From NCBI RefSeq assembly GCF_016907715.1, contig NZ_JAFBCM010000001.1, positions 2,604,001 through 2,668,000 on the forward strand: 64,000 nucleotides of DNA. The letters are read 5' to 3'. The notes below the pieces were generated by a model. That model made no database searches, was not told the origin of the DNA, and saw only the letters and a list, made by a program, of their open reading frames with translations. The translations under genes were made by a program, and so were the position numbers. This DNA comes from Tenggerimyces flavus. Lineage in GTDB: Bacteria; Actinomycetota; Actinomycetes; Propionibacteriales; Actinopolymorphaceae. Numbering within the stretch: the stretch's first letter is position 1; each line of letters starts with the position of its first letter. Shown in pieces: positions 15,169-24,759 of the stretch.

Positions 15169-16419
15169 CTAGTCCTGCGCCTCGGCGAGGAGCTTCTGGA
15201 TCCGCGTGACGCCCTCGACGATGTCGTCGTCGCCGAGCGCGTACGAGAAGCGCAGGTAGCCCGGCGTACCGAACGCCTCACCCGGCACCGCGGCGACCTC
15301 GACCTCTTCGAGGATCAGCGTGGCGAGCTCGGAGGAGGTCTGCGGCCGCTTGCCGCGGATCAGCTTGCCGAGCGCGCCCTTGACCGACGGGTACGCGTAG
15401 AACGCGCCCTTCGGCAGCGGGCAGACGAAGCCCGGCACCTCCGACAGCAGCCGGACGATCAGCTGGCGGCGGCGGTCGAACGCCTCGCGCATCGCCGCGG
15501 CCGCCGACAGGTCACCGGAGACCGCGGTGATCGCGGCCCGCTGGGCGACGTTGCTGACGTTGCCGCACAGGTGCGACTGGTAGTTGGCCGCGGCCTTGAT
15601 CACGTCGGTCGGCCCGACCAACCAGCCCACGCGCCAGCCGGTCATCGCGTAGGTCTTGGCAAGGCCGTTGACGACCAGGCAGTGGTCGGCGAGCTCGGGC
15701 ACGACCACCGCGATCGAGGCGGACTCGACGCCGTCGTACGTCAGGTGCTCGTAGATCTCGTCCGAGACGACCCAGACGCCGTGCTCGACGGCCCACTCGC
15801 CGATCGCCTTCAGCTGGTCGGCGGAGTAGACGGCGCCGGTCGGGTTGCTCGGGGAGCAGAGCAGCAGCGCCTTCGTGCGCTCGGTGCGGGCGGCCTCGAG
15901 CTGCTCGACGGTCGCGAGGTACTCCTGGCTCTCGTCGGTCTCGACCGGGACGGGGACACCGCCGGCGAGCGTGATCGACTCGGGGTAGGTGGTCCAGTAC
16001 GGCGCGGGCAGCAGCACCTCGTCGCCCGGGTCGAGCAGGACGGCGAACGCGACGTACGTGGCCTGCTTGCCGCCGTTCGTCACGAGCACCTGGTTGGCGG
16101 CGACCTCGTACCCGCTGTCCCGCTTGGTCTTCGCGGCGATCGCCTCGCGCAACTCGGGGAGGCCCGCGGCGGGGGTGTAGCGGTGGTTGCGCGGGTCGGC
16201 GCACGCCTCGGCGGCGGCCTGGACGATGTAGTCGGGCGTGGGGAAGTCGGGCTCGCCCGCGCCGAAGCCGATGACCGGCCGGCCCGCCGCCTTGAGCGCC
16301 TTCGCCTTGCCATCGACCGCGAGTGTGGCGGACTCGGCGATGTTGCCGATCCGCGTGGAGATGCGGGCTCGTTCGGCGGCGGTTTGGCTCTGGGCGTCGG
16401 TGCCTGGTGAAATGGTCAT
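15169..16419 (-). CDS. pyridoxal-phosphate aminotransferase, aspartate type
   Basis: 416 residues of fold-type I class I/II aminotransferase. [10 protein letters not shown] near the N-terminus, [16 protein letters not shown] and the PLP-binding K255 in [15 protein letters not shown] match actinobacterial aspartate aminotransferases. Expected to interconvert aspartate/2-oxoglutarate and oxaloacetate/glutamate. The ATG at 16419 was chosen; the longer frame runs antisense through tRNA-Trp. Divergent from trnW-secE. Confidence 0.85.
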   Translation of the reverse strand: MTISPGTDAQSQTAAERARISTRIGNIAESATLAVDGKAKALKAAGRPVIGFGAGEPDFPTPDYIVQAAAEACADPRNHRYTPAAGLPELREAIAAKTKRDSGYEVAANQVLVTNGGKQATYVAFAVLLDPGDEVLLPAPYWTTYPESITLAGGVPVPVETDESQEYLATVEQLEAARTERTKALLLCSPSNPTGAVYSADQLKAIGEWAVEHGVWVVSDEIYEHLTYDGVESASIAVVVPELADHCLVVNGLAKTYAMTGWRVGWLVGPTDVIKAAANYQSHLCGNVSNVAQRAAITAVSGDLSAAAAMREAFDRRRQLIVRLLSEVPGFVCPLPKGAFYAYPSVKGALGKLIRGKRPQTSSELATLILEEVEVAAVPGEAFGTPGYLRFSYALGDDDIVEGVTRIQKLLAEAQD

Positions 16420-16490
16420 GAGGACATGGTTCCAAACGTGGCCAAGCGATGAACAGACAGGCCGGTTCGCGTAGGGCGCGTCTGGTCCCG

Positions 16491-16496
16491 TACACT
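16491..16496 (+). promoter_or_regulatory. -10 box of trnW-secE-nusG promoter
   Basis: TACACT about 50 nt before tRNA-Trp, with a possible TTCGCG -35 19 nt upstream (16466-16471). The same TACACT is used at rpoB. Confidence 0.45.
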
Positions 16497-16545
16497 CTTC
16501 ACTCTGGTGGTCCTGCACCGTTAGTTGGTGTGCCTGGACTGCCGT

Positions 16546-16618
16546 AGGGCAGTGGCTCAATTGGTAGAGCAGCGGTCTCCAAAACCGCAGGTTGGGGGTT
16601 CGAGTCCCTCCTGCCCTG
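16546..16618 (+). tRNA. trnW: tRNA-Trp(CCA)
   Basis: Acceptor AGGGCAG/CTGCCCT, D-arm GCTC/GAGC, anticodon loop CTCCAAA (CCA) on stem GCGGT/ACCGC, T-loop TTCGAGT, discriminator G. It sits immediately before secE, as is standard in Actinobacteria. Confidence 0.96.
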
Positions 16619-16679
16619 CCGGCTCCGGCTCGCCCGAGTGGGAGCCAAGCCTGATCGACGACCACGGTGAGGATGAACA

Positions 16680-16937
16680 GTGACGGAGACGCGCGGGTCT
16701 ACGGCGACCCCGGAGCGTGCCCGCCCGGAGAAGTCGGGTGACGGCGGCGGTCCCATCGCTCGTGTCGGCCTGTTCTACCGCCAGGTGGTTGCCGAGCTGC
16801 GCAAGGTCATTTGGCCGACCCGCCAGCAGCTCATCACCTACTGGACGGTCGTGCTGGTGTTCGTGCTCGCGATCATCGGGATCGTGTCGCTCCTCGACCT
16901 GGGGATCGGCTGGCTGATGCTGAAGGTCTTCGGCTGA
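16680..16937 (+). CDS. secE: preprotein translocase subunit SecE
   Basis: 85 residues: a polar N-terminus, then the conserved [20 protein letters not shown] amphipathic helix and a single transmembrane segment (about 55-80). The minimal one-TM SecE of SecYEG. GTG start with GGTGAGGA upstream. Followed by nusG. Confidence 0.93.
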   Translation: MTETRGSTATPERARPEKSGDGGGPIARVGLFYRQVVAELRKVIWPTRQQLITYWTVVLVFVLAIIGIVSLLDLGIGWLMLKVFG

Positions 16938-17032
16938 CGGTTCTTGTCGACGTCGCGGGCGGGCAACGAACAAACTGCTGACCGCCCAGCGAGCAGCGAA
17001 GGCTACGCGAGAGAGAAAACGGAGAGTCACAA

Positions 17033-17902
17033 GTGTCCGACTGGGACGACCAGATCCGCGACCCGGAGGGTCAGGACGAGCAGAAGTCTGCCGTCGCGAC
17101 CGACCTGGCCGAGGGTGCGACCGACGCCTCCGACGCCACGGATGTTCCTGAAGCTTCCGACGCCGAGACGACCTCGGAAGAGCTGGACGCCGCTGCTGCT
17201 GATGCCCCCGTCGCCTCCGACGACGCTGCCGCCTCCGATGACGCTGAGGACTCCGACGAGGCGGCGGACTCCGACGAGGCCGCGGACATCGACGCGCCCG
17301 CCGGGGACCCGCTCGAGGAGTTCCGCGAGGCACTGCGTTCCAAGCCCGGCGACTGGTACGTCATTCACACGTACTCCGGCATGGAGAACCGCGTCAAGGC
17401 CAACCTGGAGAACCGCATCCAGAGCCTCAACATGGAGGACTACATCTACGAGGTAGTCGTTCCGCAAGAGGAGGTCGCGGAGATCAAGAACGGCCAGCGC
17501 CGGATGGTGCGGCGGACCGTTCTGCCCGGGTACGTCCTCGTACGCCTGGACCTCACCGACGAGTCGTGGGCAGCCGTTCGGCACACCCCGTCGGTGACCG
17601 GCTTCGTCGGGCACGCGCACCAGCCGGTGCCGTTGAGCCTCGAAGAGGTCGAGAAGATGCTCGCGCCGGCGATCGAAGAGGCCGCGCAGGAGCAGGCCGG
17701 CGGCGAAACGAAGAAGAAGAAGGCCGAGGTCGTCGACTTCGCGACGGGCGACTCGGTCATGGTGGTCGACGGCCCGTTCGCGACGTTGCACGCCACGATC
17801 ACCGAGCTCAACCCCGAGTCGCAGCGCGTGAAGGCGCTCGTGGAGATCTTCGGCCGGGAGACCCCGGTCGAGCTCTCGTTCACTCAGATCCAGAAGGTCT
17901 GA
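17033..17902 (+). CDS. nusG: transcription elongation/antitermination factor NusG
   Basis: 289 residues. The first ~100 are an acidic, Ala/Asp/Ser-rich low-complexity extension. The NGN domain starts at [19 protein letters not shown] (about 104), and the KOW domain is at the C-terminus ([18 protein letters not shown]). It binds RNA polymerase and couples it to Rho or ribosomes. GTG start with GGAGAG upstream. Actinobacterial NusG commonly has such an acidic tail; its length here is at the long end. Confidence 0.93.
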   Translation: MSDWDDQIRDPEGQDEQKSAVATDLAEGATDASDATDVPEASDAETTSEELDAAAADAPVASDDAAASDDAEDSDEAADSDEAADIDAPAGDPLEEFREALRSKPGDWYVIHTYSGMENRVKANLENRIQSLNMEDYIYEVVVPQEEVAEIKNGQRRMVRRTVLPGYVLVRLDLTDESWAAVRHTPSVTGFVGHAHQPVPLSLEEVEKMLAPAIEEAAQEQAGGETKKKKAEVVDFATGDSVMVVDGPFATLHATITELNPESQRVKALVEIFGRETPVELSFTQIQKV

Positions 17903-17941
17903 GCAACCACACGGTTCACATCACCAGAGGACGCACACGTC

Positions 17942-18370
17942 ATGCCCCCCAAGAAGAAGATCGCTTCAGTCCTGAAGCTGCAGCTCCAGGCTGGCCAGGC
18001 GACGCCCGCCCCGCCCGTGGGTACGGTGCTCGGCCCGACCGGCATCAACATCATGGAGTTCACCAAGTCGTACAACTCGCAGACCGAGTCGCTGCGCGGG
18101 AACGTGATCCCGGTCGAGATCACGATCTACGAGGACCGCTCGTTCTCGTTCGTCACCAAGACGCCGCCCGCGGTCGAGCTGATCAAGAAGGCCGCCGGCC
18201 TGGACAAGGGCTCGCCGACGCCGCACACCGTCAAGGTGGCCTCGGTGACGCGTGCCCAGGTCCGCGAGATCGCCGAGACCAAGATGCCCGACCTGAACGC
18301 CAACGACATCGACGCGGCGATGAAGATCGTCGAGGGCACCGCCCGGTCGATGGGTGTCACGGTCAAGTAG
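17942..18370 (+). CDS. rplK: 50S ribosomal protein L11
   Basis: 142 residues. N-terminal [29 protein letters not shown] contains the thiostrepton-region prolines (PAPPVG), and the C-terminal RNA-binding domain ends in [13 protein letters not shown]. Binds the GTPase-associated centre of 23S rRNA. 39 nt after nusG. Confidence 0.95.
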   Translation: MPPKKKIASVLKLQLQAGQATPAPPVGTVLGPTGINIMEFTKSYNSQTESLRGNVIPVEITIYEDRSFSFVTKTPPAVELIKKAAGLDKGSPTPHTVKVASVTRAQVREIAETKMPDLNANDIDAAMKIVEGTARSMGVTVK

Positions 18371-18436
18371 TTCGTTCCCCAGTGGGAGGGCCGCGCTGGC
18401 CCGTACCACGATCTCTTTGTCTTTGAGGAGACAGCA

Positions 18437-19144
18437 ATGAAGCGCAGCAAGTCCTACCGAGCCGCCGCCGAGAAGGTGGATCCGTCCGTCCTCTACGGTC
18501 CCCGCGAGGCCGTGGCTCTGGCCAAGCAGAACACGTCGACGAAGTTCGACCAGACGGTCGACGTCGCGATGCGGCTCGGGGTCGACCCCCGCAAGGCCGA
18601 CCAGATGGTCCGCGGCACCGTGAACCTGCCGCACGGCACCGGCAAGACCGCCCGCGTCCTGGTCTTCGCGACCGGCGACCGCGCGTCTGAGGCCGAGGCC
18701 GCCGGGGCCGACTTCGTGGGCTCGGACGACCTGATCGAGCGCATCAACGGCGGCTGGCTCGACTTCGACGCCGTCGTCGCGACCCCCGACCTGATGGGCA
18801 AGGTCGGCCGCCTCGGCCGCGTCCTCGGCCCGCGAGGCCTGATGCCGAACCCGAAGACCGGCACCGTGACCACCGACGTGGCGAAGGCCGTGTCGGAGAT
18901 CAAGGGCGGCAAGATCGAGTTCCGCGTCGACCGCCACGCCAACCTGCACTTCATCATCGGCAAGTCCTCGTTCTCCGAGCAGCAGCTGGCCGAGAACTAC
19001 GCGGCCGCCGTGGACGAGATCATGCGTCTGAAGCCCTCGTCGGCCAAGGGCCGGTACCTGCGGAAGATCACGGTCTCCACGACCATGGGCCCGGGCATCC
19101 TGGTCGACCCGAACAAGCTGAAGCTCGAAGAGACCCCCGCCTGA
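18437..19144 (+). CDS. rplA: 50S ribosomal protein L1
   Basis: 235 residues with L1 signatures ([48 protein letters not shown]). Forms the mobile L1 stalk and can repress its own L11 operon in other bacteria. GAGGAG ribosome binding site. Followed by a strong terminator, so the L11 operon ends here. Confidence 0.95.
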   Translation: MKRSKSYRAAAEKVDPSVLYGPREAVALAKQNTSTKFDQTVDVAMRLGVDPRKADQMVRGTVNLPHGTGKTARVLVFATGDRASEAEAAGADFVGSDDLIERINGGWLDFDAVVATPDLMGKVGRLGRVLGPRGLMPNPKTGTVTTDVAKAVSEIKGGKIEFRVDRHANLHFIIGKSSFSEQQLAENYAAAVDEIMRLKPSSAKGRYLRKITVSTTMGPGILVDPNKLKLEETPA

Positions 19145-19163
19145 CCCGCGGTCTCGTACACCG

Positions 19164-19200
19164 AGAGCCGGCTACCCCCTCGGGGGCGGCCGGCTCTTTC
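19164..19200 (+). terminator. terminator after rplA
   Basis: AGAGCCGGC (19164-19172) pairs with GCCGGCTCT (19189-19197) around an inner CCCCC/GGGGG stem; TTTCGTT follows. Confidence 0.75.
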
Positions 19201-19300
19201 GTTGTGCACAGCTCCAGTCCTGGCCGGTTTACGCCCTTTGTCGCCGCGGTTACGATGCTCTCGGGCCGTCGTGTACGGCCGGTGGGGCACGTATGGGGGT

Positions 19301-19909
19301 GTGAAAGTGCGGCGGTACTCGGTTCTCCTGACGGCAGCGACGGCTGCCGCGCTCGTCGTGGCCGGTTGCGGAGCCAGCCCGGAGGCTCCCACCGTGAGCG
19401 ACCCTGAGCCGACCGCCTCGTCCACCCAGGCCCCAGGACCGACCGCTCCACCGACTTCGGCGCCGCCGAGCCCGGCGGCGACGTCGACTGGCGAGCCGAA
19501 GAACGCGATCTCGCCGAACGCGGTGGACCCCGCGGTGGCGGCGGAGGCGACCGCATTCGTCCGAACGTTCATCAAGACCATCGACCAGGCGTCGCTGTCG
19601 GGGAAGTTCGACGCGGTCAAGGAGCTGTACACCGACGCGTGCGCCGACTGCCGGTCGACGGTCAGGTCGCTCGAGCGGATCTACAGCGATGGTGGTCGTC
19701 TCGAGGGCGGCACCTACACCAATCCGCGCTTCACGGTCGGCGACTCGGGGCGGGAGTCGATTCTGATCACGGTGGAGAGCACGATCGCGGCCTACAAGGT
19801 CCACAACGCGTCGGGCAAAGTCGTGCAGAACGAGCCGGCCAAGCCGGATGTGTCGAACTTCTTTGTCAGCAAGAGCTCGGCGGGCTGGCGCGTCATCGCC
19901 TGGACCTGA
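19301..19909 (+). CDS. lipoprotein, DUF6318-like (cassette 1)
   Basis: 202 residues. Signal peptide ending in the lipobox LVVAGC (lipidated Cys about residue 22), then a ~60-residue Pro/Ser/Thr-rich linker and a ~130-residue globular domain with a CADC motif and GGTYTNPRFTV. Paralogous to the lipoprotein at 21054. The GTG at 19301 is preferred; a second GTG two codons later is possible. A TACGATGCTC element upstream (about 19251) is shared by the next two lipoprotein promoters. Linked (12-nt gap) to a secreted protein. Function unknown; DUF6318 similarity is from memory. Confidence 0.75.
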   Translation: MKVRRYSVLLTAATAAALVVAGCGASPEAPTVSDPEPTASSTQAPGPTAPPTSAPPSPAATSTGEPKNAISPNAVDPAVAAEATAFVRTFIKTIDQASLSGKFDAVKELYTDACADCRSTVRSLERIYSDGGRLEGGTYTNPRFTVGDSGRESILITVESTIAAYKVHNASGKVVQNEPAKPDVSNFFVSKSSAGWRVIAWT

Positions 19910-19921
19910 GGGGGCATCGCT

Positions 19922-20896
19922 ATGCGGCTTTGGAGACTGCTCGCGGGTGGAGCGGCCATCGCGGTGGTCGTGGGTCTGCAGGTCGCGGCCATCCCTGGCG
20001 CGTCGGCGGTGCCCGAGACGGGTGACCTCAACTGGAACTACCACGAAGAAGGCGGTGGCTACTACCGGGAGCCGGAGGGCGGCGAGGAAGGTGGCGGCGG
20101 CGGAGGCGGCCCCGCGACCGTTCTCGTCGAGGTCGGGTCGCCATGGGTGTGCCGGCACTCCGACGATCACCAATGCAGCCCGCCGTGGGCGCAGGGTGGC
20201 ACGTCCTGGTGCGGGCCTGACTACGGCGAGCCCGGGCTTGGGCCGAACGGTCTGCCCTGGTTCGCGCACGCCCGCTTCACCCGCGAGGTGACGGATCCGG
20301 CGAACCCCGGCCCGTGGATGATCGACACAGACGGGGGCCTCGGCCTCGGAACGGACTGCGTGGAGGTTGGCCCCGAGGACTGGGTCTCGCTCGAGGACAT
20401 CCGCACCTGGGTGGTCGACTACTCGATCATCCGGGACCTCCCCGACCCGGTGGCGGTCATCAGCCCAGACCCCCAAGCCCTGGTGAACCTGCCCGTGGTG
20501 GTCTCGACCGACTACCCCGGCAACATCCCGGGCGTGGACCTCAACGCCGACCCGGTCACGTTGACGATCCCGATCGACATCCCGCGCCCCGGCGGCAACC
20601 TCGTCGGCGAGCTCCGGGCTCAGGCCAAGTTCACCTGGACGTTCGAGGGACGCGCGGACACGGTCAACGGCCGAGGTCATGACTACACAGCCGACGTCGA
20701 CCCTCGCAACGACGGCGGCTACTACGTCAAGAACACCTTCACCCAGACCGGCGACTGGAACGTTCATCTGGACGTCCTGTGGACCGGCGAGGTGGACGTG
20801 GAGGGGATGGTCTCCCAGCCGATCCCGCCGATCGAGTTCGACTACGACGCCACGGTCAACGTGGTGGAGGCCAAGCCGGTCCTGGGCAGGAGGTAG
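19922..20896 (+). CDS. secreted protein of unknown function (cassette 1)
   Basis: 324 residues. N-terminal signal peptide (cleavage near ASAVPETG) and no other membrane segment, so exported. The mature part starts with an acidic/Gly-rich stretch (E-G-rich, about 45-65), has four Cys, and ends in beta-rich sequence. SPDPQALVNLPVVVSTDYP and the terminal VVEAKPVLGRR match its paralogue at 21674 closely. GAGGGGG ribosome binding site. Not recognised as a named family; its linkage to a lipoprotein suggests a cell-envelope pair. Confidence 0.7.
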   Translation: MRLWRLLAGGAAIAVVVGLQVAAIPGASAVPETGDLNWNYHEEGGGYYREPEGGEEGGGGGGGPATVLVEVGSPWVCRHSDDHQCSPPWAQGGTSWCGPDYGEPGLGPNGLPWFAHARFTREVTDPANPGPWMIDTDGGLGLGTDCVEVGPEDWVSLEDIRTWVVDYSIIRDLPDPVAVISPDPQALVNLPVVVSTDYPGNIPGVDLNADPVTLTIPIDIPRPGGNLVGELRAQAKFTWTFEGRADTVNGRGHDYTADVDPRNDGGYYVKNTFTQTGDWNVHLDVLWTGEVDVEGMVSQPIPPIEFDYDATVNVVEAKPVLGRR

Positions 20897-21053
20897 TCGG
20901 CGCACCCCGAGGCGGGAACCGTCTGTAGCCATGCCAACGTCGAAGGTCCCGAAATCTCAAAATCGCGGGGTCGCCTTCACTTGGTAACTACGGACCGTTA
21001 CGCTGCTCCCGGTCCGGAGCGTGCGGCACCGGACATTGGGGCATAACAGGGGT

Positions 21054-21665
21054 GTGAGCGTGCGGTTCTCGCTAGGACTGGCGGCGTCGGTCGCTCTCGC
21101 CTGCACGCTCACCGCGTGCGGCGGCGGGAGCCCTGAGCCGCCTGCACTCGACACCCCGGCTCCCACCCAGTCGGTCAGCACGCCCACTCCGACGCCTTCG
21201 GCGACTGCCAGCGCGAAGCCCACGGCTGCGCCGACCCCGACCGATGTGGTCGAGACCGGTGGCGGCGGGAAGGTCGACGCCGCGACCAAGGCGGCTGCCG
21301 AAGCGTTCGTCCAGAACGTTTTGACCGCCCTGGACAAGGCCACGACCACGGGTGACTTCAAGGACGCTCAGGCGGTCTTCGACAAGAGCTGCACCACCTG
21401 TAAGGACGGGATCGCCTACATCCAGGGGATCTACGCCAAGAACCAGAAGATCGTCGGCGGTGAGTATCAGGACCCGAGGTTCAGCGTGGTCGACTCGCCG
21501 GTCGCCGATGTCGTCGTCCGGGTAGACAGCACGGTTGCCGCGTACAAGGTCGTCAACGCGGCGGGCAAGACCATCGGGCGGGCTGGTGCGGAGCCCGATA
21601 TCTCGAACTTCCACCTGAAGAAGTCAGGTGACACGTGGCACGTCGTTCGCTGGTCTTACAGCTAG
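21054..21665 (+). CDS. lipoprotein, DUF6318-like (cassette 2)
   Basis: 203 residues. Lipobox LTAC (about residue 19), Pro/Thr-rich linker, then a globular domain with CTTC, GGEYQDPRFSV and DISNFHLKKSGDTWHVVRW, aligning throughout with the lipoprotein at 19301. GTG start; a second GTG lies two codons downstream. Its promoter region carries TTACGCTGCTC (about 20999), like cassette 1. 8 nt separate it from the next gene. Function unknown. Confidence 0.75.
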   Translation: MSVRFSLGLAASVALACTLTACGGGSPEPPALDTPAPTQSVSTPTPTPSATASAKPTAAPTPTDVVETGGGGKVDAATKAAAEAFVQNVLTALDKATTTGDFKDAQAVFDKSCTTCKDGIAYIQGIYAKNQKIVGGEYQDPRFSVVDSPVADVVVRVDSTVAAYKVVNAAGKTIGRAGAEPDISNFHLKKSGDTWHVVRWSYS

Positions 21666-21673
21666 GGGAGCAC

Positions 21674-22660
21674 ATGCGCGTCGCCAGGATTCTGATCGCC
21701 GCCGTCGCGGCGCTGTCCGTCGTTGCGTTGAGCCAGGCCGGGCTCGCCGAGCCCGCCGAGGCCGCGCCCACCGGGCCGGGCATCAGCTGGCAGTACAGCT
21801 CCGAGGCGAACGCCTACTGGCGCGCGCCGGAGGACACGCCGGCGCCGGGCAACGACGGTCCGCTGCTGGCGTGGACCCAGTACAGCAGCCAGAAGGACCT
21901 GACCTGTCCTGACGGGAACCCCGACTACGCCTGCGCCGGCCCACCGGCGGAGATCGTGGGGATCTACTGCTCGGATCTTCCCGGGCCAACGGGTCTGCCG
22001 ACGTTCGCCTGGATCCGATGGGAGCGGACGCCGGAGCCGGACGGCACGATGGGCCCGTGGATCGGCAAAGATGCCGACTGCGATGAGCCTGGCGATGACG
22101 ACGTCATCACGATGGACGAGATCCATCAGCAGGTCCTGAGCGCCAACGTCTTCCAAGAGCTTCCGAGACCCGTCCCGGAGATCAAGCCCGATCCCCAGGG
22201 CCTGGTCAACCTGCCGGTGATTGTCTCGACCGACTACCCCGACCCGACCGATCCGCTCATCGCTGACGACGTCGTTCAGACGGATCCGGTCATCGTGGAG
22301 ATCGAGGTCAGGGTCGAGGGTGGCCGGGAACCGTTCATCGGGACCATCCGAGCATGGCTGGATGACTACGTCTGGACGTTCGTCAACGGCAGAGGCGAGA
22401 CGGTGGAGGTCATCTCGGGTCGAGGCCCGGGCAACACCTACGACAGGAACATCGACCCGCGGACGAACCCCGGCCACTACATCTCGCATACGTTCCGCGA
22501 AGCCATAACGGGGAACAGGGTCTTCCTGAACGCAAGCTGGGTGGGTGAGATCCATGTCGAGGGAATCGGTGTGGACGAGCCGATGACGCCAGTGCCGATC
22601 AACGGAGAGTCGGCGGAGTTCAGCATCGTCGAGTCGGAACCCGTTCTGGGCAATAGGTAG
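21674..22660 (+). CDS. secreted protein of unknown function (cassette 2)
   Basis: 328 residues. Signal peptide (cleavage near AEAAPTG), then WQYSSEANAYWRAP paralleling WNYHEEGGGYYREP of cassette 1, three or four Cys, KPDPQGLVNLPVIVSTDYP and a C-terminal SIVESEPVLGNR. Clearly paralogous to the protein at 19922 but diverged. The ATG at 21674 follows GGGGAG. Terminated by the hairpin at 22675. No enzymatic motif is seen. Confidence 0.7.
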   Translation: MRVARILIAAVAALSVVALSQAGLAEPAEAAPTGPGISWQYSSEANAYWRAPEDTPAPGNDGPLLAWTQYSSQKDLTCPDGNPDYACAGPPAEIVGIYCSDLPGPTGLPTFAWIRWERTPEPDGTMGPWIGKDADCDEPGDDDVITMDEIHQQVLSANVFQELPRPVPEIKPDPQGLVNLPVIVSTDYPDPTDPLIADDVVQTDPVIVEIEVRVEGGREPFIGTIRAWLDDYVWTFVNGRGETVEVISGRGPGNTYDRNIDPRTNPGHYISHTFREAITGNRVFLNASWVGEIHVEGIGVDEPMTPVPINGESAEFSIVESEPVLGNR

Positions 22661-22674
22661 TCGCTCAGTTCTCG

Positions 22675-22710
22675 AAGGGCCCGGATCTCCTGGTGGAGGT
22701 CCGGGCCTTC
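22675..22710 (+). terminator. terminator after the secreted-protein cassettes
   Basis: AAGGGCCCGGATCTCC (22675-22690) pairs with GGAGGTCCGGGCCTT (22695-22709) with one bulged G; TCTCGTT follows. Confidence 0.75.
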
Positions 22711-22909
22711 TCGTTCCGTGATCACGCGGTCGCGCCCTGCGAAGGGGTGGTGCCCAGGGTCCGGGGGAGCGTCGCTACGATGCTCCGACATCTAGGGGTC
22801 CGTACGCGTACGGGGCATTCGTGGGGGGTTGCCCGGTCGCGGCGCGCGTAGGGGTAGGCGCGTTCGAAGGCGCAGGGGACAACAGACCGAGATCCGGGAG
22901 GTTTCACGT

Positions 22910-23830
22910 ATGACACTGCGACGACTTGCCGTTACGGCGAGTGTCCTGTGTATGACGTTCGGTATGGCGGCCTGCAACCAACAAGCCGATCCGAAGGCCC
23001 AGGTGGCCGTCGAGGCGCCCGCCAAGGCCAGCGCGAAGCCGACCAAGGCTGCGCCCAGTGAGAAGCCCGCGGCCGTGGCGAAGCCGACCCCGACGAAGGC
23101 GGCGGAACGGTCCACGCGCGGCGAGGTGCGCAAGAAGGACAAGCCCAAGGAGAAGCTCACCGCGCGGTCGTTGACGGCGAAGACGGTCGACGCGGCGAAC
23201 GCCAAGGGCAGCGCGAAGATCAAGCTCGCCAAGAAGAACGCCCAGCTCGAGCAGTTCGCGGGCGAGGTCGAGTTCGGTACGAAGGACTTCGCGCGCCGCT
23301 CGACGGTCGTGTCGCAGGGCTCCGAGGTCGCGATGGTCCTGCTGCCGAACGCGATCTACATGAAGATCCCCGGCATGACCGACGACGACAAGAAGCCGTG
23401 GGTCGACGTCGCGGGCCTCAGCGCGAGCAAGAACTCCAGCGAGCAGGCCACGGCCGCGATGCTCGCCTGGATGCGGCAGAGCATCGACCCGACCGCGCAG
23501 CTCGCGGGTCTGCAGTACGGCAGGATCACCAGCAGCAGCGCGGCCGACGTCGAGGGCGTCGCGACCACCAAGCACGAGGTCGAGGTGAAGCTCTCCGACC
23601 TGGCCAAGCTGAAGTCCGGCGCCCAGGCCGCGTACCAGCAGCTCGCCTCGCGCGGCGTCAAGACGCTGTCGTACGAGCTGTATGTCGACGACGACTTCCT
23701 GCCGCACCGCCTCGTCGTCCCGGTCCTGACCGAGGGCGAACCGCTGGACTTCGTCTACTACGACTGGGGCACCTCCCTCGACCTGGGTGCTCCGCCGGCC
23801 AGCCAGATCGGCAAGCTGCCGAAGGGCTGA
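22910..23830 (+). CDS. LppX/LprG-like lipoprotein
   Basis: 306 residues. Lipobox MAAC (Cys about residue 21), a Lys/Ala/Pro-rich linker to ~residue 85, then a ~215-residue domain of the LppX_LprAFG type (ARSLTAKTVDAANAKGSAKIKL; repeated beta strands; PHRLVVPVL near the end). In mycobacteria such proteins have a hydrophobic cavity and carry lipids or lipoglycans across the envelope, so lipid transport is plausible, but some family members are only structural. The ATG at 22910 follows GGGAGG. Terminated by the hairpin at 23837-23869. Confidence 0.7.
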   Translation: MTLRRLAVTASVLCMTFGMAACNQQADPKAQVAVEAPAKASAKPTKAAPSEKPAAVAKPTPTKAAERSTRGEVRKKDKPKEKLTARSLTAKTVDAANAKGSAKIKLAKKNAQLEQFAGEVEFGTKDFARRSTVVSQGSEVAMVLLPNAIYMKIPGMTDDDKKPWVDVAGLSASKNSSEQATAAMLAWMRQSIDPTAQLAGLQYGRITSSSAADVEGVATTKHEVEVKLSDLAKLKSGAQAAYQQLASRGVKTLSYELYVDDDFLPHRLVVPVLTEGEPLDFVYYDWGTSLDLGAPPASQIGKLPKG

Positions 23831-23836
23831 GGAGGT

Positions 23837-23869
23837 GGGCGTGGCGACCCCGATTTGGTCGCCACGCCC
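23837..23869 (+). terminator. 13-bp hairpin after the LppX-like gene
   Basis: GGGCGTGGCGACC (23837-23849) and GGTCGCCACGCCC (23857-23869) are perfect complements with a 7-nt loop. There is no U tract. The right arm overlaps the rplJ -35 region. Confidence 0.6.
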
Positions 23870-23884
23870 GCCGTCCCGTACTCT
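23855..23884 (+). promoter_or_regulatory. rplJL promoter
   Basis: TTGGTC (23855-23860), an 18-bp spacer and TACTCT (23879-23884); predicted TSS about 23891, at the start of the L10 leader. Confidence 0.6.
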
Positions 23885-23890
23885 GGTCCG

Positions 23891-24034
23891 TAGCCAAAGA
23901 CCGCCGGTTGCTGCCCTCTGGGGCAGTCGAAGGTCCCGCGAGAAGTAGTGGGCGGCCAGCGCAGGCGTGATCAGGGAAACGTACGTAGGCATCGCCTCCG
24001 CCCTGCGCGTCCGCGCGGGGCGTTTCGCATTTCT
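23891..24034 (+). ncRNA. L10 (rplJL) leader, autoregulatory region
   Basis: Between the promoter and rplJ is a structured leader with the conserved-looking blocks GTAGCCAAAGACCGCCGGT, a CTGCCC/GGGCAG hairpin (23911-23926), GAAGGTCCCGCGAGAAG and a distal GC-rich stem (about 23999-24022) followed by TTTCGCATTT. Known rplJL leaders bind the L10(L12) complex and adjust translation or termination. The distal stem may be an attenuator. Assigned by position and motifs; a covariance search was not possible. Confidence 0.7.
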
Positions 24035-24081
24035 CGGGTCCTTCCGCGCAGCCGGCACCCCAGTGCAGTGGAAGGAGACCC

Positions 24082-24699
24082 ATGGCGAGGCCGGACAAGG
24101 CAGCCGCGGTCGCCGAGCTCACCGATGAGTTCAAGAGCTCGAACGGCGCGGTCTTGACCGAGTATCGCGGGCTCACCGTCGCCCAGCTCAAGGAGCTGCG
24201 GCGTTCGATCAGTGAGAACGCCAGCTACGCCGTGGTGAAGAACACGCTGACCAAGATCGCCGCGAAGGAGACTGGCTACGGGGAGCTCGACGAGCTGCTC
24301 CAGGGCCCTTCGGCGATCGCGTTCATCAAGGGCGACCCGGTCGAGGTCGCCAAGGGACTGCGTGACTTCGCCAAGGCGAACCCCAATCTCGTGATCAAGG
24401 GCGGCGTCCTCGACGGCAAGGCGCTCAAGGTCGACGAGATCACCAAGCTCGCGGACCTCGAGTCCCGCGAGGTCCTGCTCGCCAAGCTCGCGGGCGCCAT
24501 GCTGGCGTCGCTGTCGGGCGCGGCATCGCTGTTCCAGGCTCCGTTGTCGCAGGCCGCTCGGCTCGCCGAGGCACTGCGCGCGAAGGTCGAGGCCGAGGGC
24601 GGCGCTGCCCCGGTCGAGGCCGAGGCGGAGGAGAGCGCCCCGGCTGCGGCCGAGGCCGAGGAGAGCGCCCCCGCTGACGACGCAGCCAGCGAGAGCTGA
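24082..24699 (+). CDS. rplJ: 50S ribosomal protein L10
   Basis: 205 residues, [40 protein letters not shown] at the N-terminus; the helical L12-docking region is near 150-175, then an acidic Glu/Ala tail (about 175-205) that is longer than in E. coli L10 (165 aa). Anchors L7/L12 dimers on the GTPase centre. GGAAGGAG-like ribosome binding site. Cotranscribed with rplL (60-nt gap). Confidence 0.94.
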   Translation: MARPDKAAAVAELTDEFKSSNGAVLTEYRGLTVAQLKELRRSISENASYAVVKNTLTKIAAKETGYGELDELLQGPSAIAFIKGDPVEVAKGLRDFAKANPNLVIKGGVLDGKALKVDEITKLADLESREVLLAKLAGAMLASLSGAASLFQAPLSQAARLAEALRAKVEAEGGAAPVEAEAEESAPAAAEAEESAPADDAASES

Positions 24700-24759
24700 A
24701 CCGCGTACCAGCAAGCCACCAAGTGACAGTGCAAGAAAACAAGGGAAGGTAAGCCACTC

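Noticed and set aside
15159-15281. Longer adenosine deaminase start
   Set aside because: The extension lies in the 3' end of the aminotransferase gene and is Arg/Ser-rich; the GTG at 15158 gives the normal length.
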